DNA of 64,000 nt, taken from the NCBI GenBank assembly GCA_021613375.1, contig CM038702.1, forward strand, positions 23,853,849-23,917,848, in the 5' to 3' direction. Within the stretch, counting starts at the first letter, position 1. Every line of letters begins with the position of its first letter. Below the pieces are notes generated by a model. It did no database searches. It worked only from the letters and a program-made list of their open reading frames with translations, and was not told the origin of the DNA. Both the position numbers and the translations under genes were made by a program. Shown here piece after piece: positions 1 through 11,150 of the stretch. The stretch comes from Megaleporinus macrocephalus (Eukaryota > Chordata > Actinopteri > Characiformes > Anostomidae).

Positions 1-938
1 TGTGTGGAGAGGAACTCCAACCAGACTGCATGAAGAGTACCGCAAAGCACAGAGGTGCAAAGTCTCTGGGCCTGTTTCTCTTAAAATGGTGTCAGTGAGC
101 TTGTGTTCACTGATAAGATTGTGAAGTAAAAGGAAATTCTGAAAATCCTGCAGCTACCTGTGCAAAGAAATAACAAACTGTTACACACCAGCCACATTTG
201 AGAAAAAATACTTTGCCTAGATGACAGTGGTGGTAAAAGCTAATTTATCACAGTACCACCTTGTTTTCAGTATTAAAAGCTTGTTCTATTATCTCTGCTA
301 AACTATCTAGCTAACTTGCTGGATAGGTATTAGCCTATGCTAGGAACAATCACACCAAACACTGTGAAAAGCATGTTGTTCTGTGCCTTAGTGCACAAAT
401 GGTGTAAAACAGATGGTATGTGACCCAATAGCAGCATGCAGCCATGTAAATGCGCCCATGGTGACAACAGTCATTAAAAATCATTGATGACCTAAGGGCA
501 GCTTTGGCAATGAATTATTAGTTAAGGTGGGAATAAAGACCCAATGAATGCTTTAAATCTATATTACAAGATGCGAAGGCCCAGCCCATCGCAGTAATGC
601 CCCTGCTGTACAGATAAATAACCACATAGTATATCTACACACACATATGGCTGCAGGAAAAATAGGCGTGAGCTGGCATTTGACTAACTGCCCAAGCATT
701 GGGGTGATGTCCCCACTTTTTGAGTTAAGGCCACTTACTATAATAAAATACCCTCTACTCTCTGAAACTCTATGGTTCATCTTCTACCGCCAAATATTTT
801 GGAAACTGAAATAAGACAAATAGTCAAAATGTTTTTTATGTTTGCATGAAAAAAAAATTCAGTACCCTGGTGCAATAATGGTGTGATACAATAATGAGGC
901 CCTACACTGCTACGTATTTTATGACATCATCATCTATA
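1..938. other. unannotated AT-rich DNA
   Basis: No repeat family, inverted repeat or plausible exon recognised. The only open frames are under 75 codons. It ends at the 8-bp direct repeat GTATGAAC (939-946) that flanks the next element. Confidence 0.5.
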
Positions 939-946
939 GTATGAAC

Positions 947-1729
947 CAGACGTGTGGACTCGAGTCACATGACTTGGACTTTAGTCCAACTCTTGTCACT
1001 AAACTGATGACTTGTGACTTCACTTGACTACATCACTAAAGACCTGCTACTTGACTTAGACTTTACTAACTTGGACGTGGAATCAGACTTGAGCTAACAG
1101 CTAATGTGAACAAAGCTCCCTCTCTCTCTGTTCATCCCTCCTAGATATTCCACCGTCCACTGTGAACTTTACTGAATAATTAAAGCATTTAGGAAGCTCA
1201 GCGTCTCAGACAGGAAATGCTCAAGTAGTGCAGAAAAGTGCCAAACACTGATCAGTACATGCAGAGTTTACACATGCTGTTAGAACTGAAAGACCTGGTC
1301 CAGATATTAATGCTCATGGGTTTAGAATGTGATTATTAAAATTCCTGTAGGTGTAATGTGTACTAATACTTCCATACAGTGGAGTGTTTCTCAGCCTCGG
1401 CCTTCGCGGCTCACTGCCTCACATTTTAGTGTTTTTTTGCTTCAACACCTGTTTTAACTCCGTAATGGACTAGTAATAAGGTGATTAGTGATTAGAACTG
1501 CTTGAAATGATCTAATTTCATATGCAAGTTATTTTTGTTATAATACAAACTTTAAAAATGTTATTGATATATTAATGTCAGTTTAATATACTACTAATCA
1601 ACTGCATCAGTTGTGTTAAATACTGAAATGTTGTTACATCTGGTGACTTGACTAGGACTCGAAGGACTTGATTGTCAAGACTTGAGACTTACTTGTTACT
1701 TGCAACTTAGTGACTTGGTCCCATGTCTG
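947..1729. mobile_element. non-autonomous hAT-type DNA transposon with perfect 8-bp TSD
   Basis: The element begins CAGACGTGTGGAC and ends with the near-complementary GTCCCATGTCTG, so the termini form an imperfect inverted repeat with CAG...CTG ends. It is bounded by the identical 8-mer GTATGAAC at 939-946 and 1730-1737. An 8-bp target duplication with CAG/CTG ends is the hAT hallmark. The ends (947-1100 and 1630-1729) are built from irregular GACTTG/GACTTGT repeats in both orientations, as in a common fish hAT-derived repeat. The middle is unrelated AT-rich DNA. There is no transposase frame, so it depended on a transposase made elsewhere. Confidence 0.82.
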
Positions 1730-1737
1730 GTATGAAC

Positions 1738-2254
1738 ATAATAATACATTTTATTAATATTTAGTTGGGCTTGCAGTACTGTCAGCAAGACATAAAAAAC
1801 ATTTACTTCAGGACAAAGGGAACTGCTCACCATGCAGGCTGTGAGGGACAGGGATGCCGTCTCACTTCTTGCACTAAAGTGCACAAAGCTACAGAGTTGC
1901 ACATGTCGGTTTAAAAAGCCTGCTGAAAGAACCTACTGTTAATAAAATAGATCAACATGGAGGTTACGCCAACTTGACATCAAGGAGGCAAATTTATGTC
2001 AAATGATGCCTCTTAGAGGAAATGTTTATAAGAAGTGTAGTGTTATGTCACTTGGTATGAAGGTGCCCTGTAGTCTAATGACTATTACCCTGCAGTAAAG
2101 TGTTCCCAAAAACATAACTCACATTCAGGAAGCATGTACTCACTCACCATCACACAAATAAATGGACAAACACACACACTCATTCAGTGAAGCTGTGTAT
2201 CCTGGCCTCCTGTGTGACACTGTGCTCTCTCCTGCTCGTGGTTTGATGTGTGGC
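1738..2254. other. unannotated sequence
   Basis: No recognised repeat or coding signal. It contains a short CA-rich patch near 2168-2182. It grades into a more complex, GC-richer island at 2255. Confidence 0.45.
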
Positions 2255-2490
2255 GTGTCTGACAGGAAGTTGTAATTAATTTCCCACGCTCCCCTGTCCT
2301 CACCCCTGATTGGCCGATTTTCTGTTCTGATGTTGGAGTGGCGGCCTACGGTGCACCGGGGCTGTCACCGTTATTCCCTCTGCACCGCGGCCTGTCACAC
2401 ACCTGCTACCTCACCTGAGATACGGCTAATTATAGCCACACACACACACACACATCACCGCCCACAGTGAGAGAGGCGTGAGACACCTGT
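2255..2490. promoter_or_regulatory. candidate conserved non-coding element with E-boxes and TAATTA sites
   Basis: A repeat-free, GC-richer block inside AT-rich simple-sequence DNA. It holds TAATTA at 2273-2278 and 2427-2432 and three CACCTG E-boxes at 2400-2405, 2412-2417 and 2484-2489; the first two are 12 bp apart, close to one helical turn. A short CA repeat interrupts it at about 2440-2454. CACCTG is a known ZEB/SNAI or bHLH core and TAATTA a homeodomain core. That this is an enhancer is inference; cross-species conservation is untested. Confidence 0.35.
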
Positions 2491-2493
2491 CAG

Positions 2494-2496
<3 letters not shown>

Positions 2497-2552
<56 letters not shown>
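2497..2552 (+). repeat. (CT)n microsatellite
   Basis: Nearly pure CT dinucleotides over about 55 bases, with one TTT interruption. Confidence 0.95.
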
Positions 2553-2557
<5 letters not shown>

Positions 2558-2986
2558 TCTTTTTTTAACTTTTTTAGCACGGCTGCCTCTCTTTGTCACT
2601 CTCCCCTTCTGTATGTAATTCTTGTCAAAGAGAGCAGATGAGAGACATACAGGAGTCCTCAGCTAACACCTGCAATACATTCTTTACCTCTCTCTCTCCC
2701 TTTCTCCTCAAACTCTGTTTACCTCTTCCGCTCTCCCCTTGCTCCTGCTGTCAGTACTTCTCTTTCACTCTCTGTTGTTTTCTAATAGCCTTTTTCTCCA
2801 CCACACCTCTTCATGCATTAATTTCTTTCTATCAATAAAGTTGCACTCATTGTTCAAACTTGCTGCTAAGACACAGTGAACGAGGGAGGAAAGCAAGTTT
2901 GTATGACTCTCTGTCAGAGTAGAGAGCTTCATAAGCTCAGCAGACTCTGTAGTAGTCACATAGAAAAGTCATCTATTACAACTATT
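2553..2986. other. pyrimidine-rich unannotated sequence
   Basis: T/C-rich up to about 2800, then mixed. The open frame at 2593-2838 reads low-complexity Ser/Leu/Cys from this composition and is not a gene. CATC repeats begin at 2987. Confidence 0.5.
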
Positions 2987-3115
2987 CATCCATCCATCCA
3001 TCCATCCATCCATCCATTATCTGGCGCTTAATTCCCCTAGTCGGGGTCAAGGGGGGGCTGGAGCCAATCCCAGTTCACCAGTCCATCGCATGGCCAACAT
3101 TCACTCACGCACTCA
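2987..3115 (-). mobile_element. SINE 3' fragment with ATGG tail
   Basis: On the minus strand this is the 3' portion of the tRNA-headed SINE family seen elsewhere in the window: a GGCCATGCGATGGACTGG motif, then GGATTGGCTCCAGCC and a terminal (ATGG)n tail (CATC repeats at 2987-3017 on the plus strand). The tRNA-like head is missing, so it is 5'-truncated. Fish RTE LINEs such as Rex3 end in similar tetranucleotide repeats, so RTE-driven mobilisation is likely but inferred. Confidence 0.75.
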
Positions 3116-3381
3116 TTGTTACCATAATTAATCGAACTATTACGGCTAATTACTTAAATTATCCAGGGTTTACATTACTTATTACTTTGTGGAAAACAAA
3201 ATAAATTAACAAAAAAGTAATTATTCAAATTAAAATATAATAAAAGTAAAACGTCTATTCTTTCGCAGTGTACACGATTGCACCCAGTTCCAGGGGGTCT
3301 TATTCCTGTTTGCTGCCTACTGCCCAGAATCACAAAATCTGCCCTTGTGTCCCTACACACACACACACACATACACACGTA

Positions 3382-3446
<65 letters not shown>

Positions 3447-5146
3447 TCATTTGGTATATAACACCTACAACAAAAGACTGTAATCATTTAAATAGTTAAC
3501 TCAACCACAATATCTGTTTTTAAAATTACTTTCTAAGTTCATCTGTCTTGAGGGTAACTGGGGGTAGATCTCTGAGTGAGGTGGTGAGTGATTAACCTTA
3601 TACAAACTGCAAGGCACTAGCTTGAACTAGACTTAAAATACTGTCCAAAGGCCTTGACTGAGTACATGAGGGAGGATGTTCATAGCCTCCACTGCTGACA
3701 GACTGTCCTGTCCTTTACTACATCTATTGCATCATCATCAGAAAAAAGGCTGGTGTGGATATTTTTCTGCAACCAACATTACTGGCTTCTGCCTCGTGAA
3801 GGAAATGATGATGAAGATGATGAAGGTGATCATCCACACAGTGGCCAAACGTGATGGGATTCAGACTGAGATCAATCCTGTATCACATAAGATTCAGCAG
3901 CAGGAGAGATTCTAATAGAATACAAAAGTATGGGCAGAAAATGTATATTCAAAGTCATATGTAAAAGCTTCTGGCCAAAGTGCATGTATGTTTTTTGATG
4001 GAACACAAGTGAACACATCCTCTACTGAGAACATACACCTGCAACGTTTAATGCACATTCACTTTTATTTGATGAATTTAACATTCTGTAGTACCGAGTA
4101 AAAAAAAAAAGGTAACAAAAATGAATTGTGCAGTATTTTTTTTAGAAAATAAAAATATAAAAAGCTATAAACATTTATCTATGTTCCCTGTAGAGGATGT
4201 GATAACTACAGTGATGTACTGCTGCCAAGCAGAATGAAAAAATAAACTATTGAGCATGTAGTATTTATGAGATGTTACATCATAATTCTATTAAAAATAC
4301 TAGAAAGTATCATGTTATTCTGAGAGAATATGGTGTGAAAACTATATAATATCTATGTATTTATATTAGTATATTAGTATATTATAATATTTAGTCATTA
4401 CATAAACGGTTAAAAATCATGTGTTTGAAATTGAACAGGGATATTACCATCACTGAGCAGCATAGCTGTTTTTTCTTAGTATTCACTGCGAAGGATACTC
4501 AAATCTCACAGTTTATACAGACATAAACATTGGTCAGGCCTTTAGACAGTTTGTTATTCCTAACTGAGCATCCTGAATGACACGGCAAGGTTCACACTTA
4601 CAAGCTACAACGTCTTAAATGTCTGTAAGCCGGGTTTGTTATCACACAAGACACGTTTAGGCTTTTATGAAAGGTTTTAGATCTGAGAGTCGAGCTGAGA
4701 TGCAGAATTACCTTTAACGCAGCCTTTACAGCAAGCCTGGCTCTAACTTCACATGGCACAAGACTCTCAGCTGGAATAACACAAGGTCTAAAAGTGTATT
4801 TTGCACTATGTAGAAGAGCGGCATGGTGCGGCAAGTCATTACCCATTACCCAATGGGTTTAAGATTTTACTGTGATTTAAGCCGAGCATAACGTAAAATT
4901 TGATTAATTCAGTCAACTGCACCACTGAGTCAGTTAAAGACAGCATTTAGCCTACAGGTTTTATTGCTTTAACTAATTCCGCAAAATTTCATCTTTGACG
5001 TCCCTCAATGATGAGTTGCTTGTGATTTTGACACATGAATTTTACTACAGGTTTTACTCATAATAATGAGATAATTACTTGTAATTATTACATATCATGT
5101 TATATTTACAACATATGTTTTTGTAATGATAAGATACTTTCTCATA
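3116..5146. other. AT-rich interval with a CA microsatellite
   Basis: Contains an imperfect (CA)n array at 3354-3443 with GTACAC and ACCC interruptions. Otherwise no repeat family, paired inverted repeat or exon was recognised. Runs of A at 4101-4111 and of T at 4136-4142 are short. Confidence 0.5.
3354..3443 (+). repeat. (CA)n microsatellite
   Basis: About 90 bases of CA/AC, with imperfections near 3370-3387 and an uninterrupted run of about 55 bases after 3387. Confidence 0.95.
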
Positions 5147-5154
5147 GTTATGAT

Positions 5155-5770
5155 TATTGGTGTAGGAACCAGGGGGGATGGGGGGACACTTCATTTTAAA
5201 GGTGGGTTTTGGCAGCGCTTGCAATTCACGTGCTGTCTTTGTTGTTAGCAACAAGGCTCTGGTTGTTAGGTGGTCTTTAACTTTGTTAAGGTTTGTGTTG
5301 AGATGCTTGTTCAGAAACAGTTCTTGCCTCGTTGGAATGTCCGGTAGCTCGCGCACGCTTTAAACACGAGGTCAGTGATGAGAGCAGTGAACAGCAAAAT
5401 ATACTGCAATAAAAACAGCTTTAGTATAATGTGTCGTTATGGTAACAAACTAGGAGGGTTTGAGTTAGCTAACGTTTATATTAACCTTAGCCAGAAAGCA
5501 CTCTAAACGTTAAGTTACATTACTCTCTGCAGACTGCTACTACACTACATATGTAAAAAACTCAAATATAATAAATAAAATAAATAAATGAATGAATAAA
5601 TAAAAGGACACCATCCTTAGAAGTGCTTTCTGTAGTGTAGTATGTAATGTTACAGAGCGTGCTGTTTGGGACACAGCCATACTGTCTAACATTAATGTTA
5701 GTCTTGTCTAGTCATGAAATCTTAACATACATTTTATAGTAATTACAGTTCAGCATTATGCTCCAAAGAA

Positions 5771-5818
<48 letters not shown>

Positions 5819-6161
5819 TTTTTTTATATATGTGTATATAATGCAGAGATTGCATGTATAATTTAAAGGTTTTCTGACAACAGTACCATGTAATGTGGAG
5901 TATCTTGTTTAGTTTGTAAAGTGATCTTCAACTGGATTTATCTAATAATAAACAGACATACAGATAATGTTGTATTTTATTTATTTATTTGTTATTTACT
6001 GTAATCCCACAAATGTTGTTCTACGTCACTATACATACAGTGATTTACTACCTTACCTACAGTGGAATCAACTTATAGGTAATATATAGGGTACAGGGTG
6101 GGCTTTGATTCATATTAGCAAATGTGTCCCCCCCAATGTCAAACCCCCTCCTACGCCTCTG
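5155..6161. mobile_element. hAT-type DNA transposon, non-autonomous, perfect 8-bp TSD
   Basis: The left end TATTGGTGTAGGA and the inverted right end CAGAGGCGTAGGA match at 9 of 13 positions. Both continue into G-rich tracts, followed on each side by a GGGGACAC-type motif. The 8-mer GTTATGAT lies immediately outside both ends (5147-5154 and 6162-6169). Length is 1007 bp. No transposase frame is present; an (AAT)n array sits at 5770-5818. A second, 3'-incomplete copy starts at 8118 and shares the block around 5215-5540. The 8-bp duplication and right-end CAGAGG support the hAT superfamily. Confidence 0.78.
5770..5818 (+). repeat. (AAT)n microsatellite
   Basis: About 16 uninterrupted AAT units inside the hAT-type element, followed by a T run. 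Confidence 0.95.
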
Positions 6162-6169
6162 GTTATGAT

Positions 6170-6967
6170 GTATTATATCATTTTTGCAACATTTCCCATT
6201 ACACAATACTTTCTCATAATTTCTAAATGTTTTTCGATACTCAACTCTGAAGCAACTTTCATAATGACGAGGTGTTGTTGGCGAGCCTTCAGACTGCTGT
6301 AAACTTGGTGTGCTGTAGAGTTATTGTTCTCTTTTTTTGGACTGGCAGAGCTTCCGAGATTTGGCAGCTTTGGCCTTGATGGATAAATAGATGTTTTTTT
6401 GATGTCTCAAAATGTTATAAAGCAATTGTCTGCTCGTTTTTGTAGTCGCCTTGTATGCTTGGTGGCAGCTTGTTATATAAGGACAGACAAGTGAAAGTCT
6501 TGTCAGGTGTGGGAATTCTCAGTGTGTGGAAGAAACTGTGTTGGAGGACATCAATCAGGAAATGAGTGACCTTATCAGCCTCATATGACTCATAAGGCAT
6601 GGGGTACAGTCTGAGTCACCCCTATGGCCCAAGTAGGTGAGTCCACATGCCAGACTGAAGTGAGTCACAAGACTTTGTGTCTGATTGTTGCAGTATCAAA
6701 GTGGCCTTGCTACCTAAAGGAAATGAAATGAAAGAAAGACTTTTCTGGTTCTTTTTGAATCTGTGAAGTCCATTCAGTGTAGCAAACATCACTTCTGCAA
6801 AAGCAATGAGTTTGAAAACATATGATACAATGAATGATTAGAATTGTATATGGTTAGATTGTGTTTATAGTCTTATTATGTGAAAAATACAACATTCTTC
6901 ATGTTTTTTTTCATTTATGACATTCAAACTAACATACATTTGGATGTGCCTTGAATCTGTTAAAATA
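6170..6967. other. unannotated sequence
   Basis: Complex sequence at 6340-6720. On the minus strand there is a 61-codon frame (6415-6600) with no match I recognise and no convincing splice signals. No repeat termini seen. Confidence 0.4.
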
Positions 6968-7217
6968 CCATTGCTGTTCAAAGAAACCCATCTCAAAGAT
7001 GGCAACTTTACAGGAGAGTGTGAAAACCGTCTTTACTTTCAATGTAAGTCAATGGAACCAGAATTTTGTTCCAAGTAATTTTGGAGCATTTCTATTGGTC
7101 CATTTATCAAGAGATGTATATACACACAATATACGTGGCAGTTGCTTCATTTAAATGATGCATTAAAATAAAAATCTTTAAAAATGGAGATGCATGTTTT
7201 TCTTTGACCAGCGACAA
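6968..7217 (+). mobile_element. MITE-250 copy 1
   Basis: A 250-bp copy of a short inverted-repeat element present seven times in this window. The left end reads CCATTGCTGTTCAAAG and the inverted right end TTGTCGCTGGTCAAAG; TA flanks both sides (6966-6967, 7218-7219). Diagnostic internal words are GGCAACTTTACAGG, AAGTCAATGGA, TTGGTCCATT and AAAATGGAGATGCATG. No coding capacity. Superfamily not established; TA flanks would fit Tc1/mariner. Confidence 0.75.
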
Positions 7218-7219
7218 TA

Positions 7220-7380
7220 TGTTGGCAAAATTTATGACATCCAGAGTAAATTACAGTTTTTACATTTTCACAGGCTTGTGAAGGTAGAGTTGGGATTGGT
7301 GCCCAAGGACTTTTATTGATATAGCAAATCCCCACTCTACAGCAAGAAGAGCAGTGTTCTAACCCACTATACGATACCAA
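7220..7380 (-). mobile_element. decayed tRNA-type SINE fragment
   Basis: Read on the minus strand, it begins with a tRNA-like head (TATAGTGGGTTAGAACACTG) and ends with a degenerate form of the CTCTGGATAAGAGCGTCTGC tail found in several fish SINEs. It lies exactly between two MITE-250 copies, suggesting one or both inserted beside it. Divergence is high, so the assignment is tentative. Confidence 0.45.
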
Positions 7381-7382
7381 CA

Positions 7383-7612
7383 TACTGTTGCTGTCTCCTA
7401 ATTTGTAATTTTACAGGACAGGACAAAATATTCATAACTTTCCATGCATGTTAATGTAAAGAGGTTTTATTCCAAGTGATTTTGTAATTTTTTTTTAATT
7501 GGTTGACTTTTCATGAAACTTATATGATGTATAAAGCACAGCTGCTGCATAAAAAACATATGGAAATATGAAAATCGACAAAAGTGGAGATACATGTCTC
7601 TACTGTGCGTAG
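7383..7612 (+). mobile_element. MITE-250 copy 2, degraded
   Basis: Same internal words as copy 1, in the same orientation: AATTTTACAGGACAG, a GTTAATGTAAAGAGG segment, AAAGCACAGCTGCTGCAT, and AAAATCGACAAAAGTGGAGA near the right end. The left terminus CTGTTGCTGTC is recognisable; the right terminus is eroded. Confidence 0.65.
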
Positions 7613-7896
7613 TAGACTTGAATTTGTGGATGCAGCAACAGACACTGTTTATTGACAATGGTTTGCAAAGTATTCACAAAGCAGTGAGTTGATTAGTGGC
7701 GAAAAGCATGCCGGTCTGAAGGATCTAGGGTCAGCCTCATTCCGTTTTTGGTTTTGGCTTTTCTATTTTCCTTTATAATCCCTGAAAATATTGATTGAGA
7801 ATTGTTTTTCCTGATAGTTGCTAATGCATTTTTGCTAAAGTGGTGAGCATCGATGGCGAACATCCCTGATCATTAAGTTCAAAAAAAATTTCCATC
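7613..7896. other. unannotated sequence
   Basis: No family recognised. T-rich around 7745-7815. Confidence 0.4.
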
Positions 7897-8117
7897 AAAT
7901 CCATTATCTTCTGCTTTATCTTGCTAATCAGGGTCACAGGTTGGGGGAGAGCTGGAGCCAATCCCAGCATCACTGGGCGAAGGCGGGGTACACCATGGAC
8001 TGGTTGCCAGTCCATCGCATGGCCAACACACACTTACACCTACGGGCAATTTCAGGAGGCCGATCAACCTAACATGCATGTGTTTGGACTGTGGAAGGAA
8101 AGTGGAGTACCCGGAGG
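7897..8117 (-). mobile_element. SINE copy, interrupted by a hAT-type element
   Basis: Minus-strand copy of the tRNA-headed SINE: the ATGGATTTGATGG-like end near 7897, the body word GGATTGGCTCCAGC, TGGACTGGCAACC at about 8000, and the AAATTGCCCGTAGGTG region at about 8040. It stops at GTACCCGGAGG (8117), where the hAT-type copy starts, so the tRNA-head half is missing. Confidence 0.75.
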
Positions 8118-8535
8118 CATTGGCATAGGAACCGGGGGGCACCCAATATCAGAAACAGGTAGATTTGTCCCACCCAAAAATGAAATCACAGAAAATTTAT
8201 TTTAAAAGCGCGTTCGCAATTCACGCGCTGTGTTTGTTGTTAGCAACAGACTCTGGTTGTTGGGTGGTCTTTAACTTTGTTAAGGCTTGTGTTGAGATGC
8301 CTGTTCAGAAATATCCTGCTGTCGGCAGATTCACTGACCGGAGTTCTCGCCTCGTTGGAGCGTCGGGTAGCTTGCGTGAGGTCAGTGATGAGAGCAATGA
8401 ATAGCAAAATATACTGCAGTAAAACGGCTTTAGTATAATGTGTTGTTATGGTAACAGACTAGGAGGGTTTGGGTTAGCTAAACGTAAAGTAACATTACTC
8501 TCTGGCCACGTTCCAGACTGCAGACCAGGTGCGTA
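8118..8535 (+). mobile_element. second copy of the 5155-6161 hAT-type element, truncated
   Basis: Starts CATTGGCATAGGA, matching both ends of the 5155-6161 element. It shares with it CAATTCACGCGCTGTGTTTG, GTTGTTAGCAACA, GGTGGTCTTTAACTTTGTTA, GAGGTCAGTGATGAGAGCA and TTATGGTAACAGACTAGGAG. Similarity fades near 8535 and no right terminus or matching 8-bp duplication is found. It carries about 40 bp (near 8315-8345) absent from the first copy. Confidence 0.7.
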
Positions 8536-9455
8536 GCTAGCCCTAGTTTAGAATTTAATCAAGTCCCAGCACCCCTAAAGATTATAGTAAACAACTTATT
8601 TTTGCCTCAGTAACATTATAGACATTGTAAGAAGAAAAGCTGGTGCAGCCCTAAGGCTTCTGAGAAGTTGTACTTACTACAAACATGCTTCTGTTCGCTC
8701 AACTACATATTTCTTTCAGTGCTGACCACAGAATGGCAGTCAGTATAACAGCTCCCCAAGGGCCACAGAGAGATGGCTAAGTCATGCATGCATGACCAAT
8801 GAGAAAAAAGAAATGCTATGATGTCAAAATCATTTTGAAAATCAACCAACCGTGCTCTTATGGTAACACCGGTGTTCAATCAGTCAGAGTGATGAGGTTT
8901 ACAGAACGGAGAGATATTTGACGGAGATGAATAGAAAAACAGAAGATGCTTCTGAGACAAACAAGTGATGGTAATAGACCAAAAATCAAGACCAAGAAAA
9001 TATGATGAAGCCCAGTTTTGCAGAGATGTGCATCGCAAAACAGGCGCATTGCAGACACTAGTGCAGTGATAAGACTTGAGCTCTCACAAACTGACTTATT
9101 CATCTTTCTAGCCAAATATCTGCATTTGTTCTTTTTTTGGCACAGATTGAACTTTATTGCTATCACTCTAGCAAAGTGTTTGCCAATTGTATTTCATTTT
9201 TCTCTATTTTTTTAAAAAAGCACAGACTGATGCAGCATTCTAGCAACAAATGCCACAAAAAGCCGTTTGAAGTTGAAGTGGCAGTTACTTTTTATTTGCA
9301 CCACCAAATTTATTGAAATGAAGGTGAAAGCAATGTTCATGATCTTCATGTTATTTCAGCAAAGTTATACTCGGCCCATTTTGTCACCAATTTGTTGTTT
9401 GGGTGCATAAAATTTTTCCTTCCTTCAAATGGGAGGATGTGAGAACCACTGGTAT
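8536..9455. other. unannotated sequence, possible hAT end at right
   Basis: The interval ends with TGAGAACCACTG at 9441-9452, the inverted form of CAGTGGTTCTCA, which commonly opens fish hAT elements. A matching left end was not found. GCGTAGCTAGCCC at 8531-8543 could be another element edge. Nothing coding. Confidence 0.3.
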
Positions 9456-10100
9456 AAAAACTATTTACATAAATGAAACAAACAAGATAAAGGTTGTGCT
9501 ATATTAAGTATTAAGATTGTTTTGGTTGTTGTGACAAAACAGCATATTTTACAGTTTAGTTATGTAAGGTCATTTATAATATTTCTATTCAAATGAGGTT
9601 GAAAGGAAAATCAATTTCATGCAGAAACAATAACTCTAGACTTTTAAAAGCCACAGCAGCACACTATGCATGAGGTGCAGTTTTTGCCCACTAAGGATCT
9701 GCGCTGTACTGCATGTTTCTCGTTCCAAGAAAGGTAGTTTTGGAAAACAAGTGGTGAAGGTTTAAAATCTATCAGCTTTTATGACCCATAAGCGTCAGTT
9801 TGACAGCTGAACGTAAGGAAACATACTGGATGCAAAAGAATGCATTATAAACATCAGCAGGTTTGTCTCAGTTCATTGTTCTGTGTTTATGTTCTTCACA
9901 GTTTTAAGTGGTCCGACAGTGTGTTTAAAAATAAGAACGGTGCTTTCTACTACAGAGTGGTGAAAACATTCAAATTTCTCTCTCCTTTATCCGTCTCTCC
10001 TTCCCTTTCTCTGTCTGTCTGATGTGTTGTGACATTGAGGGACAAGTCACAGACCGGTCTTGTCAGTCACCTCAAGAAAACTCTCTCTGACTCATTAGTG
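9456..10100. other. unannotated sequence
   Basis: No repeat termini or coding signal; pyrimidine-rich at 9978-10022. The complex stretch 10025-10095 (containing ACAAGTCACAGACCGGTC) abuts the CA array. Confidence 0.4.
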
Positions 10101-10113
10101 CACACACGCACAC

Positions 10114-10144
<31 letters not shown>
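10101..10144 (+). repeat. (CA)n microsatellite
   Basis: CA repeat with two ACGCA interruptions near its left end. Confidence 0.95.
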
Positions 10145-10632
10145 AACTTTTAGGTCAGGGACTGGGTGAGGGTTAGGATTAGATTTTGTATTGAGTTTAG
10201 GATTAGGGTTAGGATTGCAGGGGGTTAAATTAGATAGTGTTCAGTAGGCCTTAGGTTAGTCTTAGGGTCGAGTGCAGGTTTAGGGTCAGAACTAGGACCA
10301 CGGTGAGGGTTTGGGTTAGGTTTTGTGTCGAGTTTAGGTTTAGGGTCAGAACTAGGTCATAGACGAGGGTTTGGGTTGGGTTTTGTGTTGAGTTTAGGTT
10401 TAGGTTCAGAACTAGGGCATGGGGGAGGGTTTGGGATAGGTTTTATGTTGAGTTTAGGTTTTGGTTCAGAACTAGGGCATAGGTGAGGGTTTGGCATAGG
10501 TTTTATGTTGAGTTTAGGTTTAGGGTCAGAACTAGGGCATGGGTGAGGGTTTGGGCTAGGTTTTGTGTTGAGTTTAGGTTTAGGGTCAGAACTAGGAGCA
10601 CAGTGAAGGTTAAGATTAGGTTTTGAGTTGAG
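10145..10632 (+). repeat. 60-bp minisatellite with TTAGGG-like words
   Basis: From 10261 six consecutive units repeat with an exact 60-base period, each built on GAGTTTAGGTTTAGGGTCAG then AACTAGG..CA, GAGGGTTTGGG and TAGGTTTTGTGTTG. Degenerate units of related content precede it (10145-10260), including TTAGGGTTAGG at about 10204. It is G/T-rich on the plus strand. No indels occur over six units, so it arose by recent unit duplication. Confidence 0.93.
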
Positions 10633-10974
10633 TTATTATTAGATCAAATAATACTATGTAAATTATTGGTTAAACTGTTGTATGTTACGTACGAATGTTG
10701 TAGGCAGATAGGCGGAGCGAGTGAGTGAGACTGGGTGAGTGTTGAATGAATGGCAATTCAGGGATTCGAGAGCGAGAAGCAGGACGAGCAGCAGCGTGTG
10801 AATGTCATCAGTTAGCGAGCAGTTTCAAGTAGCCACAATGCAGCATGTTCAACATTAAAAGCAAGCGAACTTATGACCACGCTACATATTGCCAACTTAA
10901 CCATCCCACGGTCCAAGACTGAGGTGAACTAGCGCTAGAGAGACAGAGACTCATTCACCCCACAAATTTTACAC
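10633..10974. other. unannotated sequence
   Basis: Contains GAG-rich text at 10715-10800 (GAGCGAGTGAGTGAG) that may be an eroded relative of the 44-bp array to its right. No gene seen. Confidence 0.4.
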
Positions 10975-11150
10975 AGTGAGTGGAAGGACAAAGTATGTGT
11001 TTCTAATAAAGTGGCCAGTGAGAGGAAAGACAAGGTGGGTGTTTCTAATACAGTGGCCATTTATAAGAATTATAAGGAATGTGGTTTTGAAAAACTAGCG
11101 AGTGAGTAGAAATACAAGGTAGGTGTTTGTAATGAAGTGGACACTGTATA
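10975..11150 (+). repeat. ~44-bp minisatellite, about three diverged units
   Basis: Three units share GTGAGTGGAAGGACAA, then GGTGGGTGTTTCTAATA, then AAGTGGCCA. The third is separated by about 45 bp of unrelated sequence. The GTGTTTCTAATAAAGTGG text is familiar from dispersed fish repeats. Confidence 0.75.

Noticed and set aside
10145..10632. true interstitial telomere
   Set aside because: Only scattered TTAGGG words occur; the period is 60 bp, not 6.
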